From: Staphylococcus pseudintermedius
GTDB lineage: Bacteria; Bacillota; Bacilli; Staphylococcales; Staphylococcaceae
DNA: 64,000 nt
Direction of reading: 5' to 3'
Assembly: GCF_001792775.2 (NCBI RefSeq)
Contig: NZ_MLGE02000003.1
Span: 62,001 to 126,000, forward strand
Below the pieces are notes generated by a model. The model did not search any database and had not been told where the DNA came from. It was given only the letters and a program-made list of their open reading frames with translations. The position numbers were made by a program, and so were the translations under genes. This document shows positions 1 to 9,703 of this stretch, piece after piece (positions within the stretch are counted from its first letter, which is position 1; every line of letters starts with the position of its first letter).

Positions 1-11
1 ATCGCTTTCAT
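1..11 (-). CDS. cmk: Cytidylate kinase, first codons only
   Basis: Only the first codons (M-K-A-I) lie in the window, on the minus strand, preceded by a good ribosome binding site (AAGGAAGG, 6 nt before the ATG). The staphylococcal cytidylate kinase starts with the same residues and lies next to ansA in S. aureus, which is the basis for the name. The assignment rests on synteny plus four residues, so it is tentative. The gene diverges from ansA. Confidence 0.55.
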
Positions 12-84
12 ACGTTACCTTCCTTGTCGTTTGTTTAACAATATTTTATCATAATAATGGACTATTTTACGAGGAGGAAGCTAA

Positions 85-1053
85 ATGAAAAATTTATTAG
101 TCATCCATACGGGTGGCACAATTAGTATGTCAGAAGATGAATCGAATAAAGTGATGACGAATGACGACAATCCGATTACGCATCATCAAGATGTCATTGC
201 ACAGTACGCTAACATAGATGAACAGGTGCCTTTTAACGTCCCTTCTCCACATATGACAATTGATAATGTCAAAATTTTAAAAGAAATCATTGAGGACCCA
301 GACCATTTAACACACTTTGATGGTTATGTGATTACACATGGCACCGATACGTTAGAAGAGACTGCTTTTTTACTAGACTTAACGATTTCGACGTCTAAAC
401 CAGTCGTTATTACAGGAGCTATGCGTTCTTCCAATGAGATTGGGTCAGATGGTTTATACAATTTTATTTCAGCTATACGAGTAGCGATTGAAGAAGAATC
501 CGCAGGTAAAGGTGTCATGGTGGTTTTCAATGATGAGATACACACAGCGCGTAATGTCACGAAAACTCATACTTCAAACACGAATACGTTTCAAAGTCCC
601 AACCACGGTCCGCTTGGTGTGATTACTAAAGCAGGTGTCTATTTTCACCATAGACCGTATGAGCGTCAATTTTTAACAAATATTAATGCTTCACTACAAA
701 TTCCGTTAATTAAAGCACATATGGGTATGGGATGCGAAATGTTGGATTTTTATGCAGAACGTCATGTAGATGGTCTCGTGATTGAAGCGCTCGGACAAGG
801 TAATCTTCCTCCTACTGCCATGCCAGGTGTCAATGCATGTTTGGATAAAAATATTCCTATTGTTCTAGTATCAAGATCATTTAATGGGATAGTGAGTGCG
901 GTTTATGCATATGAAGGTGGCGGTCATCAATTATTTGAAAAAGGTGTGATTTTTTCAAACGGTTTGAACGGCCAAAAAGCGAGATTAAAGTTACTCGTCG
1001 CATTAAGCAACGATTTTCAACATGATCAAATTCAAGATTACTTTAATGTATAA
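85..1053 (+). CDS. ansA: Type I L-asparaginase
   Basis: Cytoplasmic type I L-asparaginase, hydrolysing asparagine to aspartate and ammonia; 322 aa, a normal length. The N-terminus has the HTGGTIS motif carrying the nucleophilic threonine, and a THGTDTLEETA block near residues 84-94 carries the second catalytic Thr-Asp pair. No signal peptide is seen, which fits the cytoplasmic type I rather than the secreted type II enzyme. The start is preceded by GAGGAGGAAG. The gene stands alone, divergent from cmk, and ends in a strong hairpin terminator shortly downstream. Confidence 0.93.
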   Translation: MKNLLVIHTGGTISMSEDESNKVMTNDDNPITHHQDVIAQYANIDEQVPFNVPSPHMTIDNVKILKEIIEDPDHLTHFDGYVITHGTDTLEETAFLLDLTISTSKPVVITGAMRSSNEIGSDGLYNFISAIRVAIEEESAGKGVMVVFNDEIHTARNVTKTHTSNTNTFQSPNHGPLGVITKAGVYFHHRPYERQFLTNINASLQIPLIKAHMGMGCEMLDFYAERHVDGLVIEALGQGNLPPTAMPGVNACLDKNIPIVLVSRSFNGIVSAVYAYEGGGHQLFEKGVIFSNGLNGQKARLKLLVALSNDFQHDQIQDYFNV

Positions 1054-1094
1054 AACGACACGAGGTCTATATAAAAAAGAGATATCATTATGAA

Positions 1095-1137
1095 AATAGC
1101 CGCTCTTAATTGTGGAATTGAGATACGGCTATTTTTT
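1095..1137 (+). terminator. Rho-independent terminator of ansA
   Basis: An AATAGCCG stem pairs with CGGCTATT and is followed by a run of T. It lies about 40 bp past the ansA stop. The remaining bases up to the convergent ypdA gene show no supported feature. Confidence 0.85.
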
Positions 1138-1349
1138 GTGCATTTACACAGTATCATGTGTTCATTCTTTTTTAGATATGAAATGTATGAAATGCGTGAG
1201 CTACTCTCCACATTCACAACCATGGTATGATATATTGAAAAAATTACACAATAAAAATGCGTCATGTCATATAAAATTAAATGCCCTTCATCAGTAATAT
1301 CAACGACGAAAGGCTTTTTGATAATATTTTGAGTAAACACTCATACAAT

Positions 1350-2336
1350 TTATGATTCTAATGGCGATTGCTTTTTAGTCAATATATGACGGGCAATGGC
1401 TTCACCATGATATTTACCGTTTTCGATAAAAATAGTATTCGCATCATTGCCAGCCGCGATAACCCCAGCGATATAGCAGTTTTCAATGTTCGTTTCATAC
1501 GTTTCGGAATTGTATACCGGTGCTGTTCCATATTCATTAGTATGAATGTCGATACCAATAGATTGCAAAAAGTCATAATCTGGGTGATAACCAATCATCG
1601 CAAACACGTAATCATTATCGATTGTGATGGTTTCTCCTTCTTTTTCAAACATCACTTGATCTTCTGTAATCTTTGTCACTTGACTATTGAAATGCATTTG
1701 AACATTACCTCGACGAACGAGTGATTCAAAATTCGGCAATATCCATGGCTTAATCGCTGGTGAATACGTCTCACCTCGATAAATAACAGTGACACGTGCA
1801 CCTGCTTTTTCTAACTCAATTGCTGCATCGACTGCAGAGTTTTTACCACCGATGATGACAACGTCTTGGTCAAAATACGGATGCGGTTCTTTAAAATAAT
1901 GCATTACTTTGGATAGCTCTGCACCTTCTACTTCTAACGTGTTATGTTGGCCGTAATAACCAGTCGCAACAGTTAAATAGCGACATTGATATACATCTTT
2001 AGTCGTTGTTAAAGTGAAGTGATCATGCATTTTTTTCACTGTTAACACTTCCTCAAATGCATTGACCTTAAGTTGATGATGTTTAACAACTTCACGATAG
2101 TACACTAATGCTTGATTTCGACGTGGTTTTAATTCTTCTACAATAAAAGGCACGTCACCAATACTTAATTTATCGCTAGATGAAAAGAAAGTTTGATGTG
2201 TCGGATAATGGTAAATCGCATCCACAATATTCCCTTTTTCGATAACTAGTGTGTCAATACCTTTTTTCTTTTGTTCAATGGCGGCACTCAGTCCACATGG
2301 GCCACCGCCTATAATAATACTCTCTACAGTTTTCAT
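1350..2336 (-). CDS. ypdA: Bacillithiol disulfide reductase YpdA
   Basis: FAD- and NADPH-binding oxidoreductase of the YpdA family, 328 aa, which reduces bacillithiol disulfide in Firmicutes. An N-terminal GGGPCGLSAA dinucleotide-binding loop (about residues 10-19) and a second loop, GGKNSAVDAA, near residue 160 bind FAD and NADPH. Unlike thioredoxin reductase there is no CxxC redox pair, as expected for YpdA. It fits functionally with the bacilliredoxin encoded at 27.1-27.6 kb. Single gene between ansA and ebpS, the order known from S. aureus. Confidence 0.9.
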   Translation of the reverse strand: MKTVESIIIGGGPCGLSAAIEQKKKGIDTLVIEKGNIVDAIYHYPTHQTFFSSSDKLSIGDVPFIVEELKPRRNQALVYYREVVKHHQLKVNAFEEVLTVKKMHDHFTLTTTKDVYQCRYLTVATGYYGQHNTLEVEGAELSKVMHYFKEPHPYFDQDVVIIGGKNSAVDAAIELEKAGARVTVIYRGETYSPAIKPWILPNFESLVRRGNVQMHFNSQVTKITEDQVMFEKEGETITIDNDYVFAMIGYHPDYDFLQSIGIDIHTNEYGTAPVYNSETYETNIENCYIAGVIAAGNDANTIFIENGKYHGEAIARHILTKKQSPLES

Positions 2337-2530
2337 TTTTATACTGAAACATTAAAAATGTGCGTTCACAAACGTCAATTATGCTACTTTAATGTTTCAT
2401 ACTGCCTCCTAAATCTCATACTAGCATCGTATATGATAAGAACTGTGATAATCCTTGTATATTATATCAACTTTTATAGTGATTCTAAATGGAAAAGTTT
2501 GTGACAGTCACTATTGCAAATAGAACGGCA

Positions 2531-2566
2531 ATAAAAAACAACCTTATCCATTGATTCAGGATAAGG
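2531..2566 (-). terminator. Terminator of ebpS
   Basis: On the minus strand CCTTATCC pairs with GGATAAGG, followed by a T-rich tail (TTGTTTTTTATT). It lies just past the ebpS stop codon. Confidence 0.85.
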
Positions 2567-2581
2567 CTGCATTTATCAAAT

Positions 2582-3937
2582 TTATGGAATGATGAGCTGT
2601 TGTCCGTTCGAAATGTTGTTATTTTGTAAACCGTTCGCACGTTTAATTTTTTCAACATTTTCAGGTGAACCATTACCGTAATATTGAATAGCGATACGAT
2701 ATAAGTTTTGGTTACCATTCACGACATGAGTCTGTCCGCCAGCAGATTGGCCTTGTTGATAAGTGTTTTGTTGGTTATTGATATTGCTATTATTTACGTC
2801 GTTTTGACTATTATTCGGATTGGATGTCTCATTTGGATCTGAAGCATTTGAATTGTCACTATTATTGGCGTCTGACTCTGATTGATCATTGTCATCCTTA
2901 CTGTTGTCGTCGCTATCTTTTGAAGCTGTCGCTTTATCGGAATCATCTTGTTTATCGTCTTCGTTTTTAGATTGACTTTGTTGATTGTCATCTGAATTTT
3001 TCTTCGTATCCTCTTTTTGTGCGACTTCTTGCTGATTATCATTTTGATGATCTTGATTAAAGAGATACATGCCACCGAAAATCGCAACTGTACCTAAAAG
3101 AATAATCGCCGCTAGTAACGGTAAAAGCTTTTTGAAAAATCCACCGCCAGATCCATTTGAAACAGTCGTCTCTGAAGATTCAGTTTCTGGTTGACGTTCT
3201 GGTGTTTGTTGCGCATGAGCTTTTGAAGCGCCTAAACCTGTTGCTGCGCCAGTCGACGCACCTGCCGCAGCTTTTTTTCCTTTGTTCCCTTGAGGTTTGC
3301 TGTCTTCTAAAGTTGGATTTTCGTCTTGTTTTGGACTTTGGTCATTTTTCTCCATGCCCGCTCTTGCCACACCTGTCGCGCCTAAACCTGCCCCAGTGGC
3401 CAAAGTTTTTTTACTTTTGCGGGGTTCTTGTTGCTCTCCTTGTTGATTGCTTTGTGCTTCATTTGTCACTTTAGGTTGTTGCTTTTTATTATTTGTCATT
3501 TGAACATTTGCACCAGTTCCAACAGCTGTATGGCCTGATGTTGCAGCTCTTTGACCTTTCGTATCCTCTTTCGCTGGTTCATTTTGCATTGAATCAGCTG
3601 TTTGAGCACGTTTGCCTTCAGCGTCATGTTGCGTGTGATTAAGGTGATTGTCATCACTCTTTTTAACGCCACCAATCGGACCTGTTTTTTTGTCAGCTGC
3701 TGCTTCTTGTGGGTTAGTCTGCGTATCTTTTTGTGTAGGTTTAGCTTTTGATATACCGAAATCTCTTTTTCTGTGGCGTCTAGAAGCATTTCGTGGCGGG
3801 AATTGCTGTTCCTGACTTGCTTGAGGTTGATCATCTTTTTCATTTATTGCTTCAGTTGTCTCGTCCTCGTCATGATGATGGGACTTAATTTCTTGACGAC
3901 TGCGTTCAAACTCATCTTTGAAATTATCTTTTGACAC
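2582..3937 (-). CDS. ebpS: Elastin-binding protein EbpS, LysM protein
   Basis: Cell-surface elastin-binding protein homologue, 451 aa (S. aureus EbpS is about 486). The first about 265 residues are very hydrophilic, rich in Gln, Lys, Glu and Asp, with short Gly/Ala-rich stretches. A single long hydrophobic segment lies near residues 267-293. An Asp/Ser/Asn/Gln-rich low-complexity linker follows, and a LysM domain closes the protein (about 403-451, with the [12 protein letters not shown] and NGQQLIIP motifs). No signal peptide or LPXTG motif is seen, matching the integral-membrane EbpS type. Elastin binding itself is known only for the S. aureus protein and is inferred here. Confidence 0.88.
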   Translation of the reverse strand: MSKDNFKDEFERSRQEIKSHHHDEDETTEAINEKDDQPQASQEQQFPPRNASRRHRKRDFGISKAKPTQKDTQTNPQEAAADKKTGPIGGVKKSDDNHLNHTQHDAEGKRAQTADSMQNEPAKEDTKGQRAATSGHTAVGTGANVQMTNNKKQQPKVTNEAQSNQQGEQQEPRKSKKTLATGAGLGATGVARAGMEKNDQSPKQDENPTLEDSKPQGNKGKKAAAGASTGAATGLGASKAHAQQTPERQPETESSETTVSNGSGGGFFKKLLPLLAAIILLGTVAIFGGMYLFNQDHQNDNQQEVAQKEDTKKNSDDNQQSQSKNEDDKQDDSDKATASKDSDDNSKDDNDQSESDANNSDNSNASDPNETSNPNNSQNDVNNSNINNQQNTYQQGQSAGGQTHVVNGNQNLYRIAIQYYGNGSPENVEKIKRANGLQNNNISNGQQLIIP

Positions 3938-4111
3938 TTAACATTCATCCTTTCCATATCAAATGTACAATAACGATTTGAAAGTATAAACTTTGATACG
4001 ATCAATATCAATTCATCACATCTATTTAATTCTATGTTGTCGTTAAATCGCCTAATACCATTTACCCTAAATTATAACGGGTTTAAATTAAAAGTGAAAG
4101 CATTGTGAAAA

Positions 4112-5488
4112 TTAATGAAACAAATTTTCCAACTTTTCAATGTAAGTTAACTTTCTTTTAACTTTTTTCTTATTTTTTTCATAAACTGGACTAAGTGCCT
4201 CGCATTGATCACAACATGCATCTGTCGTTTCTTTCGTCATACCAAAGTAATTCAGTAAATGTTGACGTCGGCATTGTTTGGTTAAAATATAATGATACAT
4301 ATGACGATAACCTTGTCTTTTCATGTCTTCATTTTGAGTGAATATTTGTCTAAGTTGTTGAAATGAAAAAGCTTCAGTTAATACATCTAAAATGGCACGT
4401 TTTTCACTATCAATCATTTGACCGACTTCATATTGGTCCACATCTGAAGCATGCATGATATTCACTAATGCCAACGTCTCCATTAAATACTGGTCGTCTG
4501 GTTGAAACAGTGCAATGGCTTGACTTGGAAGCCCATCTCTACCCGCACGTCCTATTTCTTGTAGATAACTTGAAGGTGTCGTTGAAACGTGAAAATGAAT
4601 AATGGTACGAATATCTGGTTTATTGACGCCCATGCCAAAAGCACTTGTTGCAACGATAATTCGTATGTCGTTGTTTAAAAACTGTTGTTGAACGGTATGA
4701 CGCTCTTGATAAGATAGATCTCCATGGTATATTCCCGTTAAATACCCTGCTTCATAAATTGAAGTTGCTAAATCTAAGCTGACCTTTTTGGAAGACACAT
4801 AGACAATGGTAGGACCAGACGTCGCAATTGTATCAATTAACCAATTCACTTTTTCTTCATATGATGACATGAATTTTACAGATAAAGCCACATTTGGTCG
4901 GTCCATTGAGTGTTCAATGACATGAATTGATTTTTGAATGACACGCTGAATATCATCTTTCAAGTGTCGCGTTGCAGTGGCTGTCAGTGCAAGTATGGTG
5001 GCTTCGTTAAAATAGCGTATCACTTTACCGATCAAGGCATAGTGTGGTCTAAAATCAAATCCCCATTCAGATAAACAGTGTACTTCATCAAGCACAATCA
5101 TGCCGAATCGGATATTTTTGAAAAGATGAAAATGGTGCGGCTGTAAAATGAATTCAGGACTCACAAAAATAAATCGGGCTTGTGTTAACTGTTGGAACGC
5201 TCGCTTTTTGGCCGCTTGTTCCATCCCTGAATGAATCGCGACGACATGGTGTTCTCCTTGCATTTTCATCTGCATCACTTGATCGTCCATTAACGAAATG
5301 AGTGGCGAAATGACCAAGGTCGGTTGTTGCTTCATATAAGTTGGTAGTTGATAACAAAGCGACTTACCACTTCCGGTCGGTAAAATCCCGAGTGTATGTT
5401 GCCCTTCTAGAACGCTTGAAATAATACTTTCTTGACCGGGGCGGAATGTTGTAAAACCAAAATATTGTTTTAAAGCATCTTTAAGCAT
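4112..5488 (-). CDS. recQ: ATP-dependent DNA helicase RecQ
   Basis: RecQ-family 3'-5' DNA helicase, 458 aa, the short form lacking an HRDC domain. It has the Q motif (FRPGQ, about 14-18), Walker A (LPTGSGKS), the DEVH box and the GRAGRDG motif VI. The C-terminus has CCDQC, the remains of a zinc-binding RQC region. The start at 5488 is chosen because AAGGAG lies 8 nt upstream; an open frame runs 21 codons further but overlaps the upstream gene without a site. It overlaps the 3' end of ypbB by 8 bp, so the two are translationally coupled. Confidence 0.9.
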   Translation of the reverse strand: MLKDALKQYFGFTTFRPGQESIISSVLEGQHTLGILPTGSGKSLCYQLPTYMKQQPTLVISPLISLMDDQVMQMKMQGEHHVVAIHSGMEQAAKKRAFQQLTQARFIFVSPEFILQPHHFHLFKNIRFGMIVLDEVHCLSEWGFDFRPHYALIGKVIRYFNEATILALTATATRHLKDDIQRVIQKSIHVIEHSMDRPNVALSVKFMSSYEEKVNWLIDTIATSGPTIVYVSSKKVSLDLATSIYEAGYLTGIYHGDLSYQERHTVQQQFLNNDIRIIVATSAFGMGVNKPDIRTIIHFHVSTTPSSYLQEIGRAGRDGLPSQAIALFQPDDQYLMETLALVNIMHASDVDQYEVGQMIDSEKRAILDVLTEAFSFQQLRQIFTQNEDMKRQGYRHMYHYILTKQCRRQHLLNYFGMTKETTDACCDQCEALSPVYEKNKKKVKRKLTYIEKLENLFH

Positions 5489-6428
5489 GTAATTCTCCTT
5501 TTGCGCTGCCAATAATCGCGAGTTTAAGTTCAAAATAGGATAATGTGTCAAATTGTTCTTTGTACAGTTTTAATCGTTGATAGGGGTGCGCTTGATAAAA
5601 TTTAAGAAATTCATTATACGGATGCGTGAAAAAATCATCATAGTTTGTTAAAAGCTGTTTCATAAACAAATCAAGAATATGATCTTTTATCGTCGTTTCC
5701 CGTACTTGCTCAATTTGTGCGACTTTTGCTATTGAATATCCTTTTTGTAGCAATTGTAACGTTTGCATTACTCGATCGGATAATTCTATAGGCATGATAC
5801 ATTGTGAAAGTATTGGAAACGTATCAGCATTTTGAATGAAAAGATAAATGGATAATAACTCTTCGTAATATGCAGTATACAAATCATGGATATCAATGGA
5901 CTCAATCATGCTTATTTGGGCAAACGTGTACATCGGTTCGTCATATCCAGTCAATAAGTAATGCGTATATAATGTGTCATGTTTCTCGGCTAGCATTTTA
6001 AATAATGTTGTGACCTCTTCTTCAAATGCATCTTGTAATTGCTGTTGCTCAATTTCATAATAAATAAGGCGTACAACTTCGTGAATGTCGACTTGTGATG
6101 TAATAGGCAAAAATGTACGTTGATTGTGTTGAATATGAGAAACCGTTTGAACTAATAGCTGAAATGCTTTAAAAGTAGCGTCTAAAGTTGAATACGTCAT
6201 ACGATTGCTTGTTTGAATAGTCGTATGATGGTATGACTCATGACTAATCATTTGTTCCAACTGTTCATACTTTAATTTGGGTGCACAGCCATAGAGTGAT
6301 AATATATTTAAAGAAACAGCATCAAAAAAAGTTTGATGAGATTTTTTACCTATGATAATATTAAAGATGCTTTTTTTAGTTTTGTAGGCTGATGCATGAT
6401 GATAGAGATATAGAATTAATTGTTTCAT
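5481..6428 (-). CDS. Helix-turn-helix protein YpbB
   Basis: 315-aa protein resembling Bacillus YpbB, which sits between ferredoxin and recQ in the same order there. The C-terminal third (about 225-290) holds an RQC-like helix-turn-helix segment with the KGYSIAKVAQIEQVRETTIKDH pattern (positions about 227-248). The helix-turn-helix and the 8-bp overlap with recQ suggest a partner or DNA-binding accessory of the helicase. The N-terminal two-thirds have no recognisable catalytic motif. No experimental function is known to me. Confidence 0.78.
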   Translation of the reverse strand: MKQLILYLYHHASAYKTKKSIFNIIIGKKSHQTFFDAVSLNILSLYGCAPKLKYEQLEQMISHESYHHTTIQTSNRMTYSTLDATFKAFQLLVQTVSHIQHNQRTFLPITSQVDIHEVVRLIYYEIEQQQLQDAFEEEVTTLFKMLAEKHDTLYTHYLLTGYDEPMYTFAQISMIESIDIHDLYTAYYEELLSIYLFIQNADTFPILSQCIMPIELSDRVMQTLQLLQKGYSIAKVAQIEQVRETTIKDHILDLFMKQLLTNYDDFFTHPYNEFLKFYQAHPYQRLKLYKEQFDTLSYFELKLAIIGSAKGELHA

Positions 6429-6499
6429 GTTTAGACCTCGTTAAAAACGTATATATTGAAAAATCGGGTACACAGAACTACAATAAAATTATAATGTGA

Positions 6500-6778
<279 letters not shown>

Positions 6779-6847
6779 TTCATATTGAGGACACTTGTCT
6801 TTAATATTAATATAAAACAACTTAAGGTCTAAGTAAACTAAGATGAG

Positions 6848-6897
6848 GGTTGAGTAGAAAAATGGTTTGATTACCATGCTACTCAATCTATTTTTTA
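6848..6897 (+). terminator. Terminator of fer
   Basis: TTGAGTAG pairs with CTACTCAA, with an inner ATGGT/ACCAT stem, followed by a T run. Confidence 0.85.
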
Positions 6898-7000
6898 TGT
6901 TTTGAATAAAAATCCGCTTTGTATTGATAGAAATCATATCCGAACATTCTTTACATCAACAGCTTTATTGTTTAACTATTGCTTCACTCATTGACTATAA

Positions 7001-7032
7001 AAAAGGCTGGAAACCACAATGTCCCAGCCTGT
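7001..7032 (-). terminator. Terminator of ribU (GGCTGG family)
   Basis: AGGCTGG pairs with CCAGCCT, and the minus strand reads into T6 after the stem. It is one of several hairpins in the window sharing the GGCTGGGA-type core. Confidence 0.8.
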
Positions 7033-7040
7033 TAAGATAT

Positions 7041-7586
7041 TTATTTCAAAATATGTCCAATGCGTTGATAGAGCAATATAAAAATAATAGATATCAATGC
7101 GCCTTTGATGATGTTAAATGGAATAATGCCTGCTGCGATAATCAACTTAAGATTATTCGCGATATCAGTAAGGTTCATTATCATGCCATAGAGTGGGAGT
7201 AACACGAAATAATTCATGACAGCTAACACAATGGTCATGACAATAGTACCAGTAATTAATCCTAAAATGAGATGTTTTGTTGATTGATTATTACGATAGA
7301 TTCCATAACTTACAAGTAATAAACTCGCACCTGCTAAAAAGTTAGCAATTGGCCCAACAGGATCACTTAAGTTAAAAAAGAAATTCAGTAAGTTTTTAAT
7401 TAGTTCAACGAGCAAACCCGCAACCGGCCCGAGTGTAAATGTCGCCAATAATGCTGGTGCATCACTAAAATCAATCGTTAAATATGGCGGTAAAAATGGC
7501 AACGGAAACTTTATAAATGTCAGTACAATTGCAATTGCACTTAACATCCCTACCGTTATCATTCGTTTCGTTTGCTTTTGTTTCAT
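7041..7586 (-). CDS. ribU: Riboflavin ECF transporter S component RibU
   Basis: Substrate-binding membrane subunit of an energy-coupling-factor transporter, 181 aa, with about six hydrophobic segments. It belongs to the RibU (YpaA/FmnP) family and takes up riboflavin with the shared EcfAAT module encoded elsewhere. An N-terminal KRMITVGMLSAIAIVLTF segment and the FLPPYLTIDFSDAPAL stretch are typical. The FMN riboswitch directly upstream supports the substrate. The ATG has a strong GGGAGG site 8 nt upstream, which may be masked by RNA pairing. Confidence 0.92.
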   Translation of the reverse strand: MKQKQTKRMITVGMLSAIAIVLTFIKFPLPFLPPYLTIDFSDAPALLATFTLGPVAGLLVELIKNLLNFFFNLSDPVGPIANFLAGASLLLVSYGIYRNNQSTKHLILGLITGTIVMTIVLAVMNYFVLLPLYGMIMNLTDIANNLKLIIAAGIIPFNIIKGALISIIFILLYQRIGHILK

Positions 7587-7594
7587 AAAAAAGA

Positions 7595-7628
7595 CCTCCC
7601 ATTAAATTCATCTTTCACGAATAGGAGG
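7595..7628 (-). promoter_or_regulatory. Shine-Dalgarno sequestering hairpin of ribU
   Basis: The ribU ribosome binding site (minus-strand GGGAGG, 7595-7600) is complementary to CCTCC at 7624-7628. A further GGAGG at 7651-7655, just after the FMN aptamer, could compete for the same CCTCC. This suggests translational control by alternative pairing. It is inferred from complementarity only. Confidence 0.55.
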
Positions 7629-7654
7629 AATAAAGAGCAACACAAATAAACCTC

Positions 7655-7787
7655 CATCTTCTCCCATCCAGACTTTAACTGTCGGCTCTAGAATCTCACT
7701 AGATCAGCCACAAAGATGCTGAACATCATTTGCAGGTCGCAGGCTTATTTTACTGCCGGTTGGGAATTACACCCTACCCCGAAGATG
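7655..7787 (-). ncRNA. FMN riboswitch (RFN element)
   Basis: The minus strand carries the conserved RFN core: closing helix CATCTTC/GAAGATG, GGGGTAGGGTG, AATTCCCAACCGGC, a TAAGCCTGCGACC segment and the 3' AGTCTGGATGGGAGAAG block. FMN binding is expected to repress ribU. About 70 nt separate the aptamer from the start codon. Confidence 0.95.
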
Positions 7788-7945
7788 AATTAATTTTTTA
7801 TTATTTTCGTTAATAGTTTACATGAGATAACTTTTGAATACAATCTATTTGCAACAACTTAAACATCCTGAAGATATAAATAAAGAACGGCGATACCTCG
7901 ATTTTAAAATGAGATATCGTCGTTCCTGTAGAAATTCATCCTTGC
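7788..7945. other. Leader and spacer between ribU riboswitch and srrB
   Basis: The gene-free interval 7587-7945 is filled by the ribU leader with its FMN aptamer and, at its far end, the srrB terminator. The part left over (7788-7885) is AT-rich and should hold the ribU promoter, but no clear -35/-10 pair stands out. Confidence 0.5.
7886..7926 (-). terminator. Terminator of srrAB
   Basis: AACGGCGATA pairs with TATCGTCGTT, with an inner CTC/GAG extension; the minus strand runs into TCTTTATTTAT. It lies 20 bp past the srrB stop. Confidence 0.8.
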
Positions 7946-9703
7946 TTAATCGATTTCTTCTACATGTGATTTTTTAGGTAATGAAATGATAAATTTTGTT
8001 CCTTTGTCGAGTTCACTTTCTACTCGGATGTGACCACCATGCGCATTTACAATCATGCGTGTAATAAACAATCCAAGCCCTGTTCCTTGTGAGCCCCTTT
8101 TACGTGCAGAGTCCACTTTATAAAAACGCTCGAAAAGTTTCTCTAAATGTTGAGGTGGGATACCAACGCCCGTGTCTTCAATAGTTAAAATTTGATGGTC
8201 ATGATCCGCCGTTGCTTTAATTGAAATTGTATCGCCGGGTTGTGTATAACGTGACGCATTATCGACAAGGTTCGTCAACACTTGTTCCATGCGATCAAAG
8301 TCATAGTACCAAAGTGAAGCCATCTCGCCGTCCATTTGAAAATCTAAGGTCAAATTTAGTTCTTGTGCTTGTTGACGATATTTCATCGCCATTTTTCTAA
8401 CTAAATCTTGCATCGGTTGCACTTCTTGCGTAACATTCAACCCCTCAGCATCCATTTTCGCGACATTCAACAATTCATTGACTAAGCGACTTAATCGTTT
8501 AGACTCGTCTAATACAACCGTCAAAAATTCATTGATTTCTTCCGGTTCAGTGACGACACCATCCACGATCGACTCGGTATAACCTTGTAATAATGAAATC
8601 GGTGTGCGCAATTCGTGAGAGACACTTGCGATAAAGTCTTTTTTCACTTGTTCAAGCTCATGTTCGTTTGTCATATCACGTACGATAGCAACAAGGCCGC
8701 CTTCACCGTTAGTTTGAATTTTTTTAATATGACTCATAATAATCACATAAAAACGTTGATTCATTTCATATTCTCGATATTCCGTTTTTTGACTCTCAAA
8801 TGTATCTTCAATTTGTAGATTAAACATTTCGCGGTCGGATTCGTTAAATTCTGAAAGCATCCGTTCAGCTAAAGCGTTTGAAATAATAATTTGTTTTTTA
8901 TGATTGATACCTAATACCCCTTCAACCATTGAATTAATAAGGGTGTCACGAATATTTTTAGATGTCGTTAACGCATCGATATGCGTTTGAATACTGCGAC
9001 TCATTTTGTTAAAAGTCATCGCGAGCTCGCCAATTTCATCTCTCGTTTGAATTGGTACACGCTTGTCATAGTTTCCTCGAGCGACTTCTTTCGCCTGGGT
9101 TTTAAGTTGACGCAGTGGATTCGTAATACGTGTTGATAAGAAAAATGCGAAAACCGTTGTAATGGCTAGGAAAACGACAGCTGTAATTAAAATCATAACC
9201 GTAATGATGTTATTCGTATCATCAATACTCTTTAAATCTTGATAAATAAATATCGCTGAAGATTGGCCGTTGTTATCTTTAGAAGGATAACCGAGTAATA
9301 CATAAGTATGCGTTTTACCATCAATTTTAAAAGTGACGTGTTGTAACTCAGAATGATTATTTTTTAGTACACGGTCAAAATTTGGATGCTCACTAATTTC
9401 TTTAAGCATTTTCTTTTTAACAGTATCTTTTTCATTGATATGCGCACGGTCGGGTAAGATAATGAGGCCTTTATTATCCTCTAACAAAGCTTCACTATGT
9501 TCAATGGCGAGTTTTCGATTATCATTTTTAAGTAATACTTGGTTTACGTTTTCAGCACTTTGATAGAGCGCACGTTCAGTTTCTTGCGTGAAATAATATT
9601 GGAAAAACGTGATTAATGCAGCACTTAATAAAATTAAAACTGTCGTTACTATTAAAATAATAGTTAACCACAGTTTTACGACAACGTTATTAAGTCGTTT
9701 CAT
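7946..9703 (-). CDS. srrB: Sensor histidine kinase SrrB
   Basis: Membrane sensor kinase of the SrrAB (ResDE-like) two-component system, 585 aa, which senses respiratory or oxygen state in S. aureus. Membrane segments lie near 13-35 and 165-187 and bracket an extracytoplasmic domain. HAMP follows (about 188-240), then a PAS domain (about 255-345), HisKA with the phospho-accepting His364 in SVSHELRTP, and an ATPase domain with the N (NLVDNASRY) and G (DTGVGIP, GTGLGL) boxes. It overlaps the end of srrA by 14 bp, so expression is coupled. Confidence 0.93.
   Translation of the reverse strand: MKRLNNVVVKLWLTIILIVTTVLILLSAALITFFQYYFTQETERALYQSAENVNQVLLKNDNRKLAIEHSEALLEDNKGLIILPDRAHINEKDTVKKKMLKEISEHPNFDRVLKNNHSELQHVTFKIDGKTHTYVLLGYPSKDNNGQSSAIFIYQDLKSIDDTNNIITVMILITAVVFLAITTVFAFFLSTRITNPLRQLKTQAKEVARGNYDKRVPIQTRDEIGELAMTFNKMSRSIQTHIDALTTSKNIRDTLINSMVEGVLGINHKKQIIISNALAERMLSEFNESDREMFNLQIEDTFESQKTEYREYEMNQRFYVIIMSHIKKIQTNGEGGLVAIVRDMTNEHELEQVKKDFIASVSHELRTPISLLQGYTESIVDGVVTEPEEINEFLTVVLDESKRLSRLVNELLNVAKMDAEGLNVTQEVQPMQDLVRKMAMKYRQQAQELNLTLDFQMDGEMASLWYYDFDRMEQVLTNLVDNASRYTQPGDTISIKATADHDHQILTIEDTGVGIPPQHLEKLFERFYKVDSARKRGSQGTGLGLFITRMIVNAHGGHIRVESELDKGTKFIISLPKKSHVEEID

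Noticed and set aside
1112-1297. 61-codon frame after ansA and an opposing 100-codon frame
   Set aside because: Both overlap the ansA terminator and each other, have no ribosome binding site, and their composition is not that of a gene.
6924-7202. 92-codon plus-strand frame overlapping ribU
   Set aside because: It lies antisense to the conserved ribU coding region, spans the ribU terminator and has no ribosome binding site.
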